This document shows, piece after piece, positions 26,632-37,379 of a DNA stretch of 64,000 nt (positions are counted from its first letter, which is position 1; each line of letters begins with the position of its first letter). Under the pieces are notes generated by a model, which was given only the letters and a program-made list of their open reading frames with translations, was not told the origin of the DNA and searched no databases. The DNA is taken from the NCBI RefSeq assembly GCF_001632365.1, contig NW_024468515.1:155070-219069 (forward strand), in the 5' to 3' direction. A program made the position numbers and the translations under genes. This DNA is from Laetiporus sulphureus 93-53. Lineage: Eukaryota > Basidiomycota > Agaricomycetes > Polyporales > Laetiporaceae.

Positions 26632-27497
26632 CTAGACCCGGAACCGCAGGTAGGCCATCAACAACGCGGAACAACCAGTGACTGGAAGAAAAGGTGAGCA
26701 GTACACGGCATTCAGAGTCGATGAAGGCCGTACCGAAACCGACAAGGTATTGCAACGTTGTTGCCTTACGAGCACGTCTCGATCAGACCATAAACAGAGC
26801 TGATGCATACAAGCCTACCTTGGACGCCTGTATTGATGTACGAAGCGAAGCAATCTCCTGCTCTATGCGCGTGTCGACCTCCTTGATCTTTAGCTCTTGC
26901 TTACTGCTCTCTTCGCGCATTCGTCCCTTCTCGAGGTTCAGGTCGAGGCGCACACCTGCCTGCGTCCGCGTAATTTCCTCGCGTAGTCGCTGCTTCAGCT
27001 TCTCGATGTCTGTCATTAAGCGGTCGTTCTCGGCCTTGACCATCGCAATCTCATTCTTCTCCATAAGCTGAAGTTCGGACTTGAGCTGGGCGAAGTCGAC
27101 CTGCTGTGTGTAATGGTGCTGGAACGACAAAAGGGTCAATGCACGCGCTCTACAGGAGCGAAATCGCAAGACGATCAGCCACAACACGCACCTTCTCTTG
27201 ATCGGCTATCGTCACCATGTTACTCGTCATGTTCCGAATACTCTCATCGATGACTTCAGCCATAGCAGTCATGATGCCTTCCGCTTGAGCACGATTCAAA
27301 CCTTCGCGTTCTAGCCGCTGCACAAACTGGTGGGTATCAAAGTGGAAATCTAGTCTTCGTTGTGTGACATGGAAGCAGCGACGTTGGTTTGGGAGGCGAG
27401 ATGATGAAGGGAGTGACTGAGGCGCTATGCGCTGAGCAAGTGAAGACGAGGGGTGCAATGAAGGGACTGAGAGCTGCTTCGCGACCGAGAGGATCAT
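26632..27497 (-). CDS. mitochondrial DUF1640/Fmp32 (CCDC90/MCUR1-type) protein, 228 aa
   Basis: Four exons: 27497-27192, 27118-26819, 26764-26734, 26681-26632. The N terminus is rich in Ser, Arg and Gln with few acidic residues, as in a mitochondrial targeting sequence. It is followed by the family opening FDTHQFVQRLEREGLNRAQAE, a long coiled coil (about residues 100-200, LKSELQLMEKNEIAMVKAEN onward) and a C-terminal membrane segment (LQYLVGFVTGCSALLMAYL). The family includes yeast Fmp32, involved in cytochrome c oxidase biogenesis, and animal MCUR1, a calcium uniporter regulator; which role applies here is unknown. Exon 3 is only 31 nt. The last two exons were added because they restore the expected membrane anchor. 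Confidence 0.85.
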
Positions 27498-28969
27498 GGT
27501 AATGATGGTAAGGCAGAGAGAGAGAAAGTGAAGACTTCGAACAGGGACTGAAACAGGTTGAGAGTTAAGTAGGGGATCTGATGCATTCGGAGGACGCGGG
27601 CAACGCGCTGCGCTGACTCGCACGTGGCAACCAGTAGGCATTCCCCAGCCAATCAGATTGCTTATAACTGATTCCAACGTCCTGTTCAACTGGTCATACA
27701 AACCAGATTTCAATTGATCCACTATCCTTATAGCAGAGCGACGATGTGATCTGGTCCGTCATTCACTAGGATTTCTGCCTATACGAAATCAAGTCAGTCG
27801 TGCCACGAATCACGATCGAACCGGCCGCCGTCTTCGCATCATGAGCTAGAGAGAACCTCAGCACAGCATTTCTGCTGCGAGGAGCAGACTCTGCAACGGG
27901 CGGCGCTGTCTGGTCGCCAACTTGAACGGGAGAAGCGGGGTGAAGACGAGCGAACGCCCGAAAGCCTATCCACATTTAAACGCCGTAAGCCATGCAGAGT
28001 CTCGTCGCCTATGATGCTCACTTACGGATGCATCGGCAAAAAATGTCGGTCTCCGATCTGGGGCGGTAAGGCAGATGTACATAAGCAATACCCCTCGCAA
28101 TACTACAATGTCAGGCAATGTCAGATAAAGTCAGACAATATGCAACGGCATGCGGTGGCCCCAGACCTACTCACGTCTGGCCAGGAACACATTATCTGCC
28201 CATGGCTGGCATTACCTGGCTGATATCCATTAGATAATTGCAGACATATTGAGTGTCTACTTTGATGTGAATCTGTGGATCCAATTGGGCCTGTTGACCT
28301 GGAAGTTTGCTCTAAATATTGATGCATATTCATGGACAACTGCTTTGAGATTGACTTCTTCAATTTCTGTAGCCACCATTGTATTCATCATCTCCAAGTC
28401 ATCGCCTCCAGATTCAGATGATGTGCACGTCGCATCAGGAACGCGTCTCACGCAGATGGTGTTAGTTAGCGACGGACGCCCCGTCAAGTTCAACGCGTGA
28501 CGTCACGCGTTCTTACTTGATCTCGCGACTTTACTACATCTCGTCGTTCAACACAAACGCGCACACTGCCGCGGGAAATATGCGTTGTTCGGTTAATTCT
28601 CTTGATTTTTATTGTTATTGCCTCATAAATGGCTCGACGTCCGACCCAGTGACATTCATAAACCACGCAGGTGTTCGCAACTCTGACGATGAGGTCCACC
28701 CCCTGCCAAGGCACACCTACCACTCAATGGTGCATTACTGACCTCCTTTGAAGTGTATCAAGAATTTCACAATGGGCTGCCTGCATCGGCAATGCCATGG
28801 AGCCTCGACGGCACGCGTAGGCTGGTCGAATACGCCATGGTCGTAGTACAAATCTGCTGCTGACTTCTGGGCTGGTGCATCCAGCCCCCTCAGACAACCT
28901 TTCCGTCTACCACCATCCTCGAACGCAACCTCAAGCTTCCAAAGCCACCTCAAGCTCTCGCTCAACCCC
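27498..28969. other. intergenic; promoters of Fmp32-like gene and of family copy A
   Basis: No gene supported. It contains the palindrome at 28492-28511. The part from about 28775 rightward is recognisably similar to the DNA upstream of the second family copy (about 35600-35740), for example GCCATGGTC, TGCTGAC and the CTACC-CCATCCT stretch. Confidence 0.6.
28492..28511. promoter_or_regulatory. perfect 20-bp palindrome, MluI boxes around a CRE
   Basis: AACGCGTGACGTCACGCGTT is identical to its reverse complement. It combines two ACGCGT (MluI/MCB) boxes with a central TGACGTCA (CRE/ATF) site. In fungi ACGCGT is bound by MBF-type factors and TGACGTCA by bZIP ATF/CREB factors. It lies about 460 bp upstream of the reading frame of family copy A. 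Confidence 0.75.
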
Positions 28970-30669
28970 ACGGCTCCCCTCCCCGAAGCAGCTTCGACCG
29001 CCTCCATCGCGTCGTCTTCCGCGATCGTCCCTGGTATCTCGAACGCGGCGCTGTTTATTCTTCTGGCGATCCTCGTCATCGTGTCTCTCGGTATCTGGTC
29101 CTGGATCCTCGTGTCCTACGTCCCTTCCTGTCTCTCTCGGCGTGCCGATCACGAAGAACAGCGCGTACGTGCAGAAGCATCGCTATGGGCTGCTCTTCTG
29201 TCGGCACTCCCCATCGCAGCATTCCCCTCTGCTGACGAGGAGAACGGGACACTTACGGCCATTGATGTAAATTTATCCTCGAAAGAAGTGCGTAGCAGTT
29301 GTTCGTCGAGGTCCGCGTGCTGATCATCCTCGTAGGTCCCGTCGATGTCCGATGTTGAGGAGCGCCAGCAAGTCCTCGCTCTGTCGTCTTCGACATCGCC
29401 TATCGCGGGCGTCTGGTCTGAAACTACAGCAGTTTCCTCTCCCCCTGAGGAGTCTGGAAACTCTGCAGAGAATGAAATCACCCTGGCTCCGAATGAAGTT
29501 CGTAATTATTTCTCACTGAAATGTGACATTAAACAACCTCTCTTCAGGCTCGATTGTGTATCAGTACAGAAGCTCATGCGCAGGATAAGTCTTCCTCGCT
29601 TCCGGCTCTGTCTTTAACCGTTCCTCCACCGCCTCACAACCTCCATCCATCCTTGCCTGCATCTACACCCATCGCGCCATCTCCGACTTCCCCGCTCTCT
29701 GTAGTCATCCCCCAAGATATGCCTCACCCACTCGCTCTAGCAGATGCGGCTGGCTCCACATCAATGTCGTCTTCTCGACCATCATATTATCGCGACAACC
29801 TCCCAAATGAACGGGACGACCATCCGCACAACACTCACCACTACGGCGAACTAAGACCCGCAGGCTCATATACCAACCCGACAATGAACTCGCAAACTGA
29901 TAGCGCGCCCACCATGCTTGAATGGACCTCCGGTAACGTGGATCTCGAGGACGTGACGGTCCCATCCAGCCCCTCTCTCCATCACACCACGTCCATGGAC
30001 GAGACATTGTCTTCGTTCACCGAGGATCTCCCAGCCAAGTGCAGCAAGACGTCCACTTGCCACGACGATGCCGACTGCGGCGTGATCATCCCATCCCCTT
30101 CATCGCTCTCGGAGTCTATCTCGTGGGACCCAGAGCTTTCTCGCTCGATCCAATGCCTCGGGCTTTGGATTGAGCAACAACAAGCTGCTAAGCAGAGCGG
30201 GGAGTCTACCCCAGAAGATGTGAAGACGATTGGCCTTAGCATCAGGTCAGCTTATGACGATGGCGCGAAACGCCACCAGGATGCTGCCGACGGAGAAGAT
30301 GGACAGCTCCAGCAATACTCTAAACCTCTGCTCGAGGGAAGCTATTACTCTCTGCCAGCCATCAAGCCATACGTGGCTTACAACGACACCCTTTATTCGC
30401 TTTCCACGGATTCGATCGACGAGGACGAGGAGGCTATCCCGCGCGGCAATGCAATCTCCACTCTCATCAACCATCTGTACGCCGGCGAGCCTACGTGGAG
30501 TTCGGCCGCGAAGACCTTCGGTCCTGTCATCGTCGTTGACGAATGCGAGTCTGCCGCTGATTGGAGCGTGTCTGATGACTCGATTTGCTTTTCTCCTATG
30601 ACCCCCGAAGGATTGGAGTACCTCTCCGAGCTGGTGCTAATAAGTCAGATGGAACGGCAACCTTTCTGA
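28970..30669 (+). CDS. copy A of an unrecognised single-pass membrane protein family; start codon lost or unusual
   Basis: Exons with conserved borders: about 28970-29287, 29336-29497, 29548-30669 (all introns phase 0). I do not recognise the family. Its partner is copy B at 35741-37379, with the same three-exon structure. Order: short N terminus beginning TAPLPEA, one hydrophobic helix (ALFILLAILVIVSLGIWSWIL), a cysteine-containing juxtamembrane CLSRR, Ser/Pro-rich middle, then two conserved blocks. The first is TCHDDADCGV followed by SISWDPELS and QCLGLWIEQQ; the second is LINHLYAGEPTWSSAAKTFG and VIVVDEC near the end. Where copy B begins with ATG, copy A has ACG (28970-28972), and no in-frame ATG exists in exon 1. 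So the start is ACG, comes from an unseen 5' exon, or the gene is dying. Long open exons with intact splice sites argue against old decay. Confidence 0.65.
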
Positions 30670-32816
30670 CTCGCCATTAATCTCTATGCTATGATTCGCC
30701 ATTCCATCTGCATATTATCTCCGTCCTGTACAGCGTGCCATATTCTTGCAGTCTCGTTATTGTGCTCTCCTTCGATTATCGTCATCGCCAAATTCACGTC
30801 TCGACCGTCTACTGTCCTCTCCTGCTACCCTCTCGACCTTGAATTGCCTTATGAATCCGACAGTTCCCTAGGCTCTTGAGTAGAAGACGGCTCCACGCGA
30901 ACCTACTACTCTCCTTTTGCACAGGTGAATCTACACAACGCTACTGGCAACAACTCTCGGCCTTGGTCTCAAAATCTGCGAACGCAGCTCTCTCTGACTT
31001 CCATCACGCTCGTTCTGCAAATCGCCAGGCTTTGAATCTTGGCAGCTTTATATACCGAGGCATGTGCCTTCGCTCAGCGGACGATGTCTATGATTGATTG
31101 CGTCTGCTGCTTATGCCGATTTGCCGGTGTATTGTTCTCTCTGCCTATCTGGTGTCAGCCGAGATACTTTCTCGTTACTTGTGCCTCCCCCGAGACCTCT
31201 CGTCCTGCGATGACTGTCTCCTGACTTTTCGGCCCATCGATGCTACCACTACTGCCGCCCTTATATCCTCGTATGGCTGTTGCGTTCTTGACTCTCCACA
31301 TCCTGCTGTCATGGCTATATCAGTCTTGCGTACTATGGGTGCCCTAAATGACTACCGATACCTGCGACGCTCCTGCTCTCATACTTGATCTCTTGTCTTC
31401 ATCTCGTCCTCTCAGCCGTGCTTGCAATCGTATGGTCCGATCCTTTCTATTTTCGCTGTATTGTCTCATCTGTCTCTGGTCACTCGTCTGTTACAGCTGC
31501 CCACATGCTTCCCTGTCATAAATGCCGTTCTATCTCTTTCTCAGTATCTACTAGTACTGTATCGTACGCCGCATCCTTCGCTGTATTACTTAGTATCTCG
31601 TGTGTCTCTTGAATACTTTTACAGTCATCGATTCTTTTAAATCTCTCTGAACAAGCAAGCCGCCGTGGTTTCGACGCAAACGGTGGAGACTCATCGAATG
31701 GGTGAGTTGACCGATGCATTCGAATTGCTATACAGAGATTGTACGAAAATCACCCGGACACTCTATCGTTTGTGCACGCAGATTTCGCTTGTTGGACGGC
31801 CAAGCTCAAACCTGTAGGCGTATTGATGCGTGCAAAAGCTGTCTGTACAATCATGTATGCGTCCCGGCTGGCTATGGGCCGCACGGCGGACGCTAGGCGG
31901 ATGCGCTTTCGAGGCGGGACGTCACGCGTTTGACCGCGGCCAACTCTCACTGCCTCCAGAGTCCAGGGCCCAGGCTGTGAGGGGTGCATGTGTCCTCCAG
32001 AGCTGCAGCTCTGACCTGAGTTGCTATGCACTCTCGCTCATAAACAGCAACAAGATGTCGGGTGCGGAGAGCCGGATTCCAGCTAGCAGTGCGATGGGTG
32101 GCGTAATATGGGCAGCAACTTATTATTTTCAAGCGCGTCGTCAGATCCGATTCGGCTATGTCTTCAGCTGCAGCGATGAGTGTGAGTGCAAGCGCCATGT
32201 CTGCGGTAAGCAGCAGCAACTTCCTCCTCACAAACCGTCGCACAGCAAATGCAGCAGTAGGATGCCGAGTTCACCGCGCTCAAAAAGAGCTCGCGCTTCA
32301 CTGATGAGCTGCCGCCATTCACTTCGCTTATTTACACGAACATGCTGATGGGATACCACCTACAGATAACGAGGAGGCATGTATGAGCGGTGAGTTCGCC
32401 CAGTGCATGGGTGATGCGTACGTCCTCCAGACTTGCAGCTCCAGCCTGGACAAGTCTGGCACGTCAATGACCTGCATGACTGAATCAGACATCGCGAGGA
32501 AGACACATCTCAACCACGAATGTCACGGACGGCATCATGCATGGACAGCCGCCAAGTGCATGCCACTGTGAAAGCTTAGCACGTAGTCACGACATTCACG
32601 ACATCTCAACACTCAGTGCAAGGCTTGCATTCGCATTCATAAAGGGTTGACATCTGCTATAGCACAAAGTACGTACTTTTTTCCTCTCTAATAACATGCC
32701 CGCTCTCTGTAAGCGTAGGAATAAGTCGTCACGAGCGATGAGCGACAGAAACCCCGACATAATGGGCGTACCTTTGGTCTCACTGCAATCCATGTCGTCT
32801 CTCGTCCACACGACAC
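30670..32816. other. intergenic with relics of the duplicated segment
   Basis: No gene supported. The first few hundred bases are pyrimidine-rich and partly match the DNA after copy B (for example GCCATATTCTTGCAGTC here and GCCATACTCTTGCGGTC at about 37476). A third, imperfect relic of the promoter element lies at 31904-31950. Confidence 0.5.
31904..31950. promoter_or_regulatory. relic of the duplicated MluI/CRE promoter element
   Basis: GCGCTTTCGA, then GGGACGTCACGCGTTT and CCGCGGCCAACT follow in the same order as around 35212-35275 upstream of copy B. The left MluI box is lost (GGGACGTCA), so the palindrome is broken. No intact gene follows it on either strand. Confidence 0.55.
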
Positions 32817-34664
32817 CTAAATCCAGGGCGGCCACAAAGCGTGCGCCTCCTCATCGCAAACCGGCGGCAATTTAATGCCGTACGTCTCACCAACCCACAG
32901 GGGCTCACAATTCACCGACTCAAACTTGCCATGCAATTGGTGCTCCGCATCTTGAAGAGCTTCCCATCCATGGCTCAGACAATCAATCAGCCCGATATAC
33001 AGGTGTTTGACGCCAAGCTGCGCACGGTGCGGGAGGACCGAGTCTAGGATGATGTCAGAGTCACTATCTTCCCAGATGGCAATACGTAGTGTCGTCAGTG
33101 CGGGGCAGAAAGGCGGGCCGGTTGGCTCTCGGAAGAGTGTGAGAGCGTCGATGACCTTCGTCAGGCCCTCAATGTTGACGGACAGCGTCTCAAGCGCGGT
33201 CATTTGCCTAAGAATGTTGCGGACACGTTCAAGACCAGGCAGCCTGCGTGCATCCTGCTCAAACGTGCACAGGTGCGAGATGCAGGAAAGGGGAAGGATT
33301 CTTGACCAGTCGAGCCTGGTCCAATGCTCGAGGGCTCTGCTTCTCCTGACCTCAAAACGGAGACCAGAAGAGGCTCCAGTGACGATGGCGACGTGCTGCT
33401 GGAAATGCAGCTCCTTGGGTTGCTTCAGGGCATTCAACGACCAACTGGATACCACTTCTAAAAGTCGCTGCTCATCGTCATACCAATTCATGTTTTTGAT
33501 CGAGACAGACAGGTCTCCATTTAGGCGAGCATCCTGGAAGATATAGTCGATATCATCGGTCCACATACGCTCGATCAGTAACCGGCGCAATCGAACGAGT
33601 GACACAGGCTTCATGTCCGCAGGCTCAGTCTCCGCTCCGACGTACCGGTCGACGTTGCTGTCAGCCACATATCGCAGGATGAGATCGACTAAGTTCGGTG
33701 TTCCAGCAAGCAAGCTGCGTACTTTGGCGCGGGATTTGGTTACATGGCATCTGTCGAGAGCCAACAATGTCAGTTTGGCGAACGCATTGCTGGGCAGCCA
33801 ATACAAATGTGACAGTGACAGGCGTTCCAGACACGGGGTGTGACAGTCGAAGAGTTCGAATGATCCGTCTGGCACACTGTCATTGTGGCCATTTTGCAAC
33901 ATGAGAGACTTCAATGAGGGCACTGGCATTCCAAGATATTTGCTGTTTTCACAGTTAGAAAGGTTCGTCCAGTACAACTCTTGAATTCGGGAAGAATGCT
34001 CCACATTTTGCAGAGCACGCCCAACAGCATCTTGGCACAAGGGCTCGCTGCGAGCCAACACCTTGAGCGGGCCTTGGCCGGACCTCTCCAACAAGGCATG
34101 ATCTTTATCATGCCAATATGTTTCAACGCCGTTCCAGAGCTCCCGGATTTCCGAGGCGATCTCTTTCCAATGATGGCAGACGAGCATGAGACCGACTGCT
34201 CTGCCCTTTTCAATCCAAGTTGGGTTCCAGACGGTCGTTATGTCATCGCAATGATAGTGTATAGATCTGTATTCAGCTAGCTTGATGGTGCAGGTCGTCA
34301 CGAATATCTCCCTGAGCAATTCGGGAGGAAGACGGTTGATCGCAACGCGGGCATTGCGGTCGCGCCACTCAGCTTGAACCGCAGCGGTCTCGGCTGCCTT
34401 CAAGATTAGCCCTTCCAGATGCTTGAGCTATAGCCGTTACATCAGTTTGTTGAGCTAGATTGGGATCAAAGTTTACTGACCTGACGTGCGCTGTATACAA
34501 TGAGGTCGCGATCAGTATGTATAACGATATGATCGGAGGTGGGTAGGGACGCACCGTTGGCGAGTGTCCCTACGCTCGAGCTTGGAAGACTGCATCTTTA
34601 CCAAGTCCGACGCACTCAATTCTTCGAGCGAAGCTATATTCTTAACACGTTTCCGACGTGACAT
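32817..34664 (-). CDS. F-box protein, 576 aa
   Basis: Three exons: 34664-34555, 34490-34481 (a 10-nt microexon) and 34427-32817. An N-terminal helix (about residues 10-65, QLKHLEGLILKAAETAAVQAEW) precedes the F-box at about 70-110: INRLPPELLREIFV, then VCHHWKEIA. The rest has irregular leucine-rich patches (SLKSLMLQ, CLERLSLSHLYW) as in the large F-box families of mushroom fungi. F-box proteins link substrates to SCF ubiquitin ligases; the substrate here is unknown. The microexon is needed to keep the frame, giving RQR-ARQ-LKHLEG. It lies between the two membrane-protein copies, on the opposite strand, divergent from copy B. Confidence 0.85.
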
Positions 34665-35740
34665 TGTCGGTGAAGTTGAGTTCGCGACAGCAATCTTCTA
34701 CGAGGAGAGTCGAGGTGGCAATAGCAGGCGACGGGGAGCGGAAGTGGATGGATGGAAAATGTCTGAGCGACTGGGGATATATATATGCAGGATGGGACAT
34801 GGAACGGATGTGACGTTGTGGCCACGGGTTGATATAGTGTGCGGCCAGGGCCACACGGTGGGGTTGGCTACTGTGGCAAGTGCTCGTGTCTATGATGACC
34901 TCACAGGCTATGGGACTGCAACGGCCACACTGTAGAATATGTGATGGCCGCTGGCGTGTTGAGTTTCTCGACTTGCGTGAGCTCGTCGTCCGCACTTATA
35001 TAATGGGGCTGAAGACTCGCTCGGCATGCGACAGACTTTGAAGCTGCTCTGCAGCGGGAGCACTGGTAGCGAACCGGTACTACTAGGCGTGTGGGACATG
35101 GGGTGGGCAGAGCGAAAGCAGGTTGATTGCAGCTGAGGAGCTTGAGTTCGTTGCATTCAATTATTATGCAAAGGTTGTCCGAAGATCGCCCTGATGCTCG
35201 CCTGTGGAACGCGCTTTCGACGCGTGACGTCACGCGTTCAAGTTTGTTTTGCCGTGACGCACCGCGGCCAACTTGATCACGTCCACTGTGCAAATCGATT
35301 GATCAATCCTTGAGAATGTTATTCTTTTCTATGTGTCTGCCCGACGCGTATTCTTCATTAGAAGTGAGTTCATCGCTAGCTTTCCGCGTACGTTGTTCAC
35401 CGCAGTCGCTGCAGAAATACTGGTTCCACTGGCAAGCCTCAGCAGTCCCTCATGCCTCAGGCCTCATTGACTGAAGTGTTCTGGTGTCCACGCATCCGAT
35501 ACATCTATCCTTGACTTCTTTACTCCACAATATGATAGGAGATAACGCGAAAGGGTCTGCCTTTGTTGATATCGACGTGATGCACGTTAGCTGGTCAAAA
35601 ATGCCATGGTCAGAAATAGAATGTGCTGACTGCTAGGCTGGCAAGTACTACCAGCCCTCTCTCATACATTTCTTCGTCTACCGCCATCCTTGAAGTCAAC
35701 CTCAAGCTCTCGAAACTCCTCAAGCTCTCCCTCAACCCCA
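34665..35740. other. divergent intergenic region, F-box gene / family copy B
   Basis: 1.08 kb with no supported gene. It holds the palindrome at 35220-35237 and, from about 35600, the stretch similar to the DNA upstream of copy A. Confidence 0.55.
35220..35237. promoter_or_regulatory. perfect 18-bp palindrome, MluI boxes around a CRE
   Basis: ACGCGTGACGTCACGCGT, self-complementary over 18 bases, the same element as at 28492-28511. It lies 503 bp upstream of the ATG of copy B and 555 bp upstream of the F-box start, so either or both could be regulated by it. Confidence 0.75.
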
Positions 35741-37379
35741 ATGGCTCCCCTCCCCGAAGCAACCATGGTCACCGTCTCGGACGCTTCGACTGCCGCCTCT
35801 AGCATCATCCCTGGTGTCTCTGAGGCGATGACGTTCGTTCTCTTGGCTCTGCTCATTCTGGTTTTTCTGGCTGTCTGGGTTTGGGTCTTTGTCTCCTATT
35901 CTTCCCTGTGTCTCTCTCGGTGTGCCGAACGTGAAGAACAACCTCGCAGCGCCACTGCAACCAGGTCGCTGTGGACTGCCCTTCTGTCGGTCATAAGTCC
36001 CTCAGCAAGCTCATACCTTGTCAAGAAGAATGAAGTCCGTAAGACTGCGGATGCGAATGCATCCTCGAAAGAAGTGTGCACTCGTTCTCCATTCATGGTC
36101 GATCGCTGATCATGCATCATCGCAGGCTCAGCTGAGCTCCGATGTCGAATCCTGTCAGCGATCCGATCTAGTGCCATCCCCTACCGCCTCTACCGCACAC
36201 AATACTGCCAACAGGTCAATCTCGGTCATGAAAGAAGTAAGTAATCAGCCTTTCACTGAAGTGCGAAGTTAATCAGTACTTTTACAGGCTCAGTTATGTA
36301 TCAATCCAGGAAGGAAGGAGCACGACAAGTCCTCGTCTCTGATATCGTCTTTGGTCTTCCTCCCAGACTGCCACAGCCTACCTGCTACAGGGTCCCTGTC
36401 CATGCTCGTCGCAATACCCCCGAATGCCTCACTTCCTGCTGTCTCTCCATCGCAAGCCATGCCCTCCTCCGTCCTCCCAGGCGAGGACGCAACCATGACA
36501 CCATTCTCTAGTCAGTCATCGCATCTTCGCAACGACCTCTCCGTTGGACAGGACGCCGAAACTCTCAACGCCTGTATTAACCCCGACGTCGCAGAGAGCG
36601 AATCGGGGTCCAATCTGCGCCATTATCACACATCCCCTAAGACGGAACACACTAACAACGCTATGGATGCGACGGACGTAGTCGTCACGTCCACTTCCAC
36701 TCTCCCTCGATCTACTACCTCAAACGAGACGTTGTCTGCATCCAACGAGAACCTCGACGCCAAGTGCCACAAGATTTCCACTTGCCACGACGACGCCGAC
36801 TGCGGCGTGATAGTGCCGTCTGCCTCATCGCTCGCGGAGTCCATCTCGTGGGATCCCGAGCTTTCCCAGTCTGTCCAATGCCTTGGTCTGTGGATCGAAC
36901 AGCAACGAGCTGCAAAGCAGAGCAGGAGGTCTTCCTCTGAATACGAAAAACCTACAAGTTTTGGCTTTCAAATGCCTTATGCCTATGACTCTGCGGCGAA
37001 GTGCGCGCTGGAGGCTACAGATGCTTACGACGATGAGCCCGCTCAGGAATACTCTAAGTCTCCACTCCAAGCAAGCTACGGTATTCTACCGACTACCAAG
37101 CCGAACATAGGTCACAACAACTCCTTTGATTCGCTCTCCACGGGTTCGATCAACACGAATGAAGAGTTTGTTCCGCGGGATAAGGCGATCTCGATTCTTA
37201 TCAACCATCTATATACTGGCGAGCCTACGTGGAGCTCAGCGGCGAGGGCTTTCGGCCCTGTCATCGTGGTCGACGAATGCGATTCTGTCACTGATTCGAG
37301 TGTGTCTGATGACTCGACGTGCTACTCTCCTGCGACATCTGACGGGGCGGCGTACCTCTCTCCGAACTGTTGCTACTGA
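35741..37379 (+). CDS. copy B of an unrecognised single-pass membrane protein family, 511 aa
   Basis: Three exons: 35741-36073, 36126-36236, 36288-37379; both introns are phase 0, about 50 nt, and at the same places as in copy A. Start ATG at 35741 (MAPLPEATMV). One hydrophobic helix spans about residues 30-52 (TFVLLALLILVFLAVWVWVF) and is followed by CLSRC, so palmitoylation is possible. No cleavable signal peptide is evident. The middle is Ser/Thr/Pro-rich and poorly conserved. About residues 308-360 hold ISTCHDDADCGV, SISWDPELS and QCLGLWIEQQ; about 450-485 hold ILINHLYTGEPTWSSAA and VIVVDEC. Conservation of these blocks against a diverged background suggests a folded C-terminal domain. 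I know no family with these motifs. Confidence 0.75.

Noticed and set aside
30691..31640. Several 60-96 codon plus-strand frames after copy A
   Set aside because: Pyrimidine-rich 3' flank; Cys/Ser/Leu-rich chance frames that overlap one another and are not conserved after copy B.
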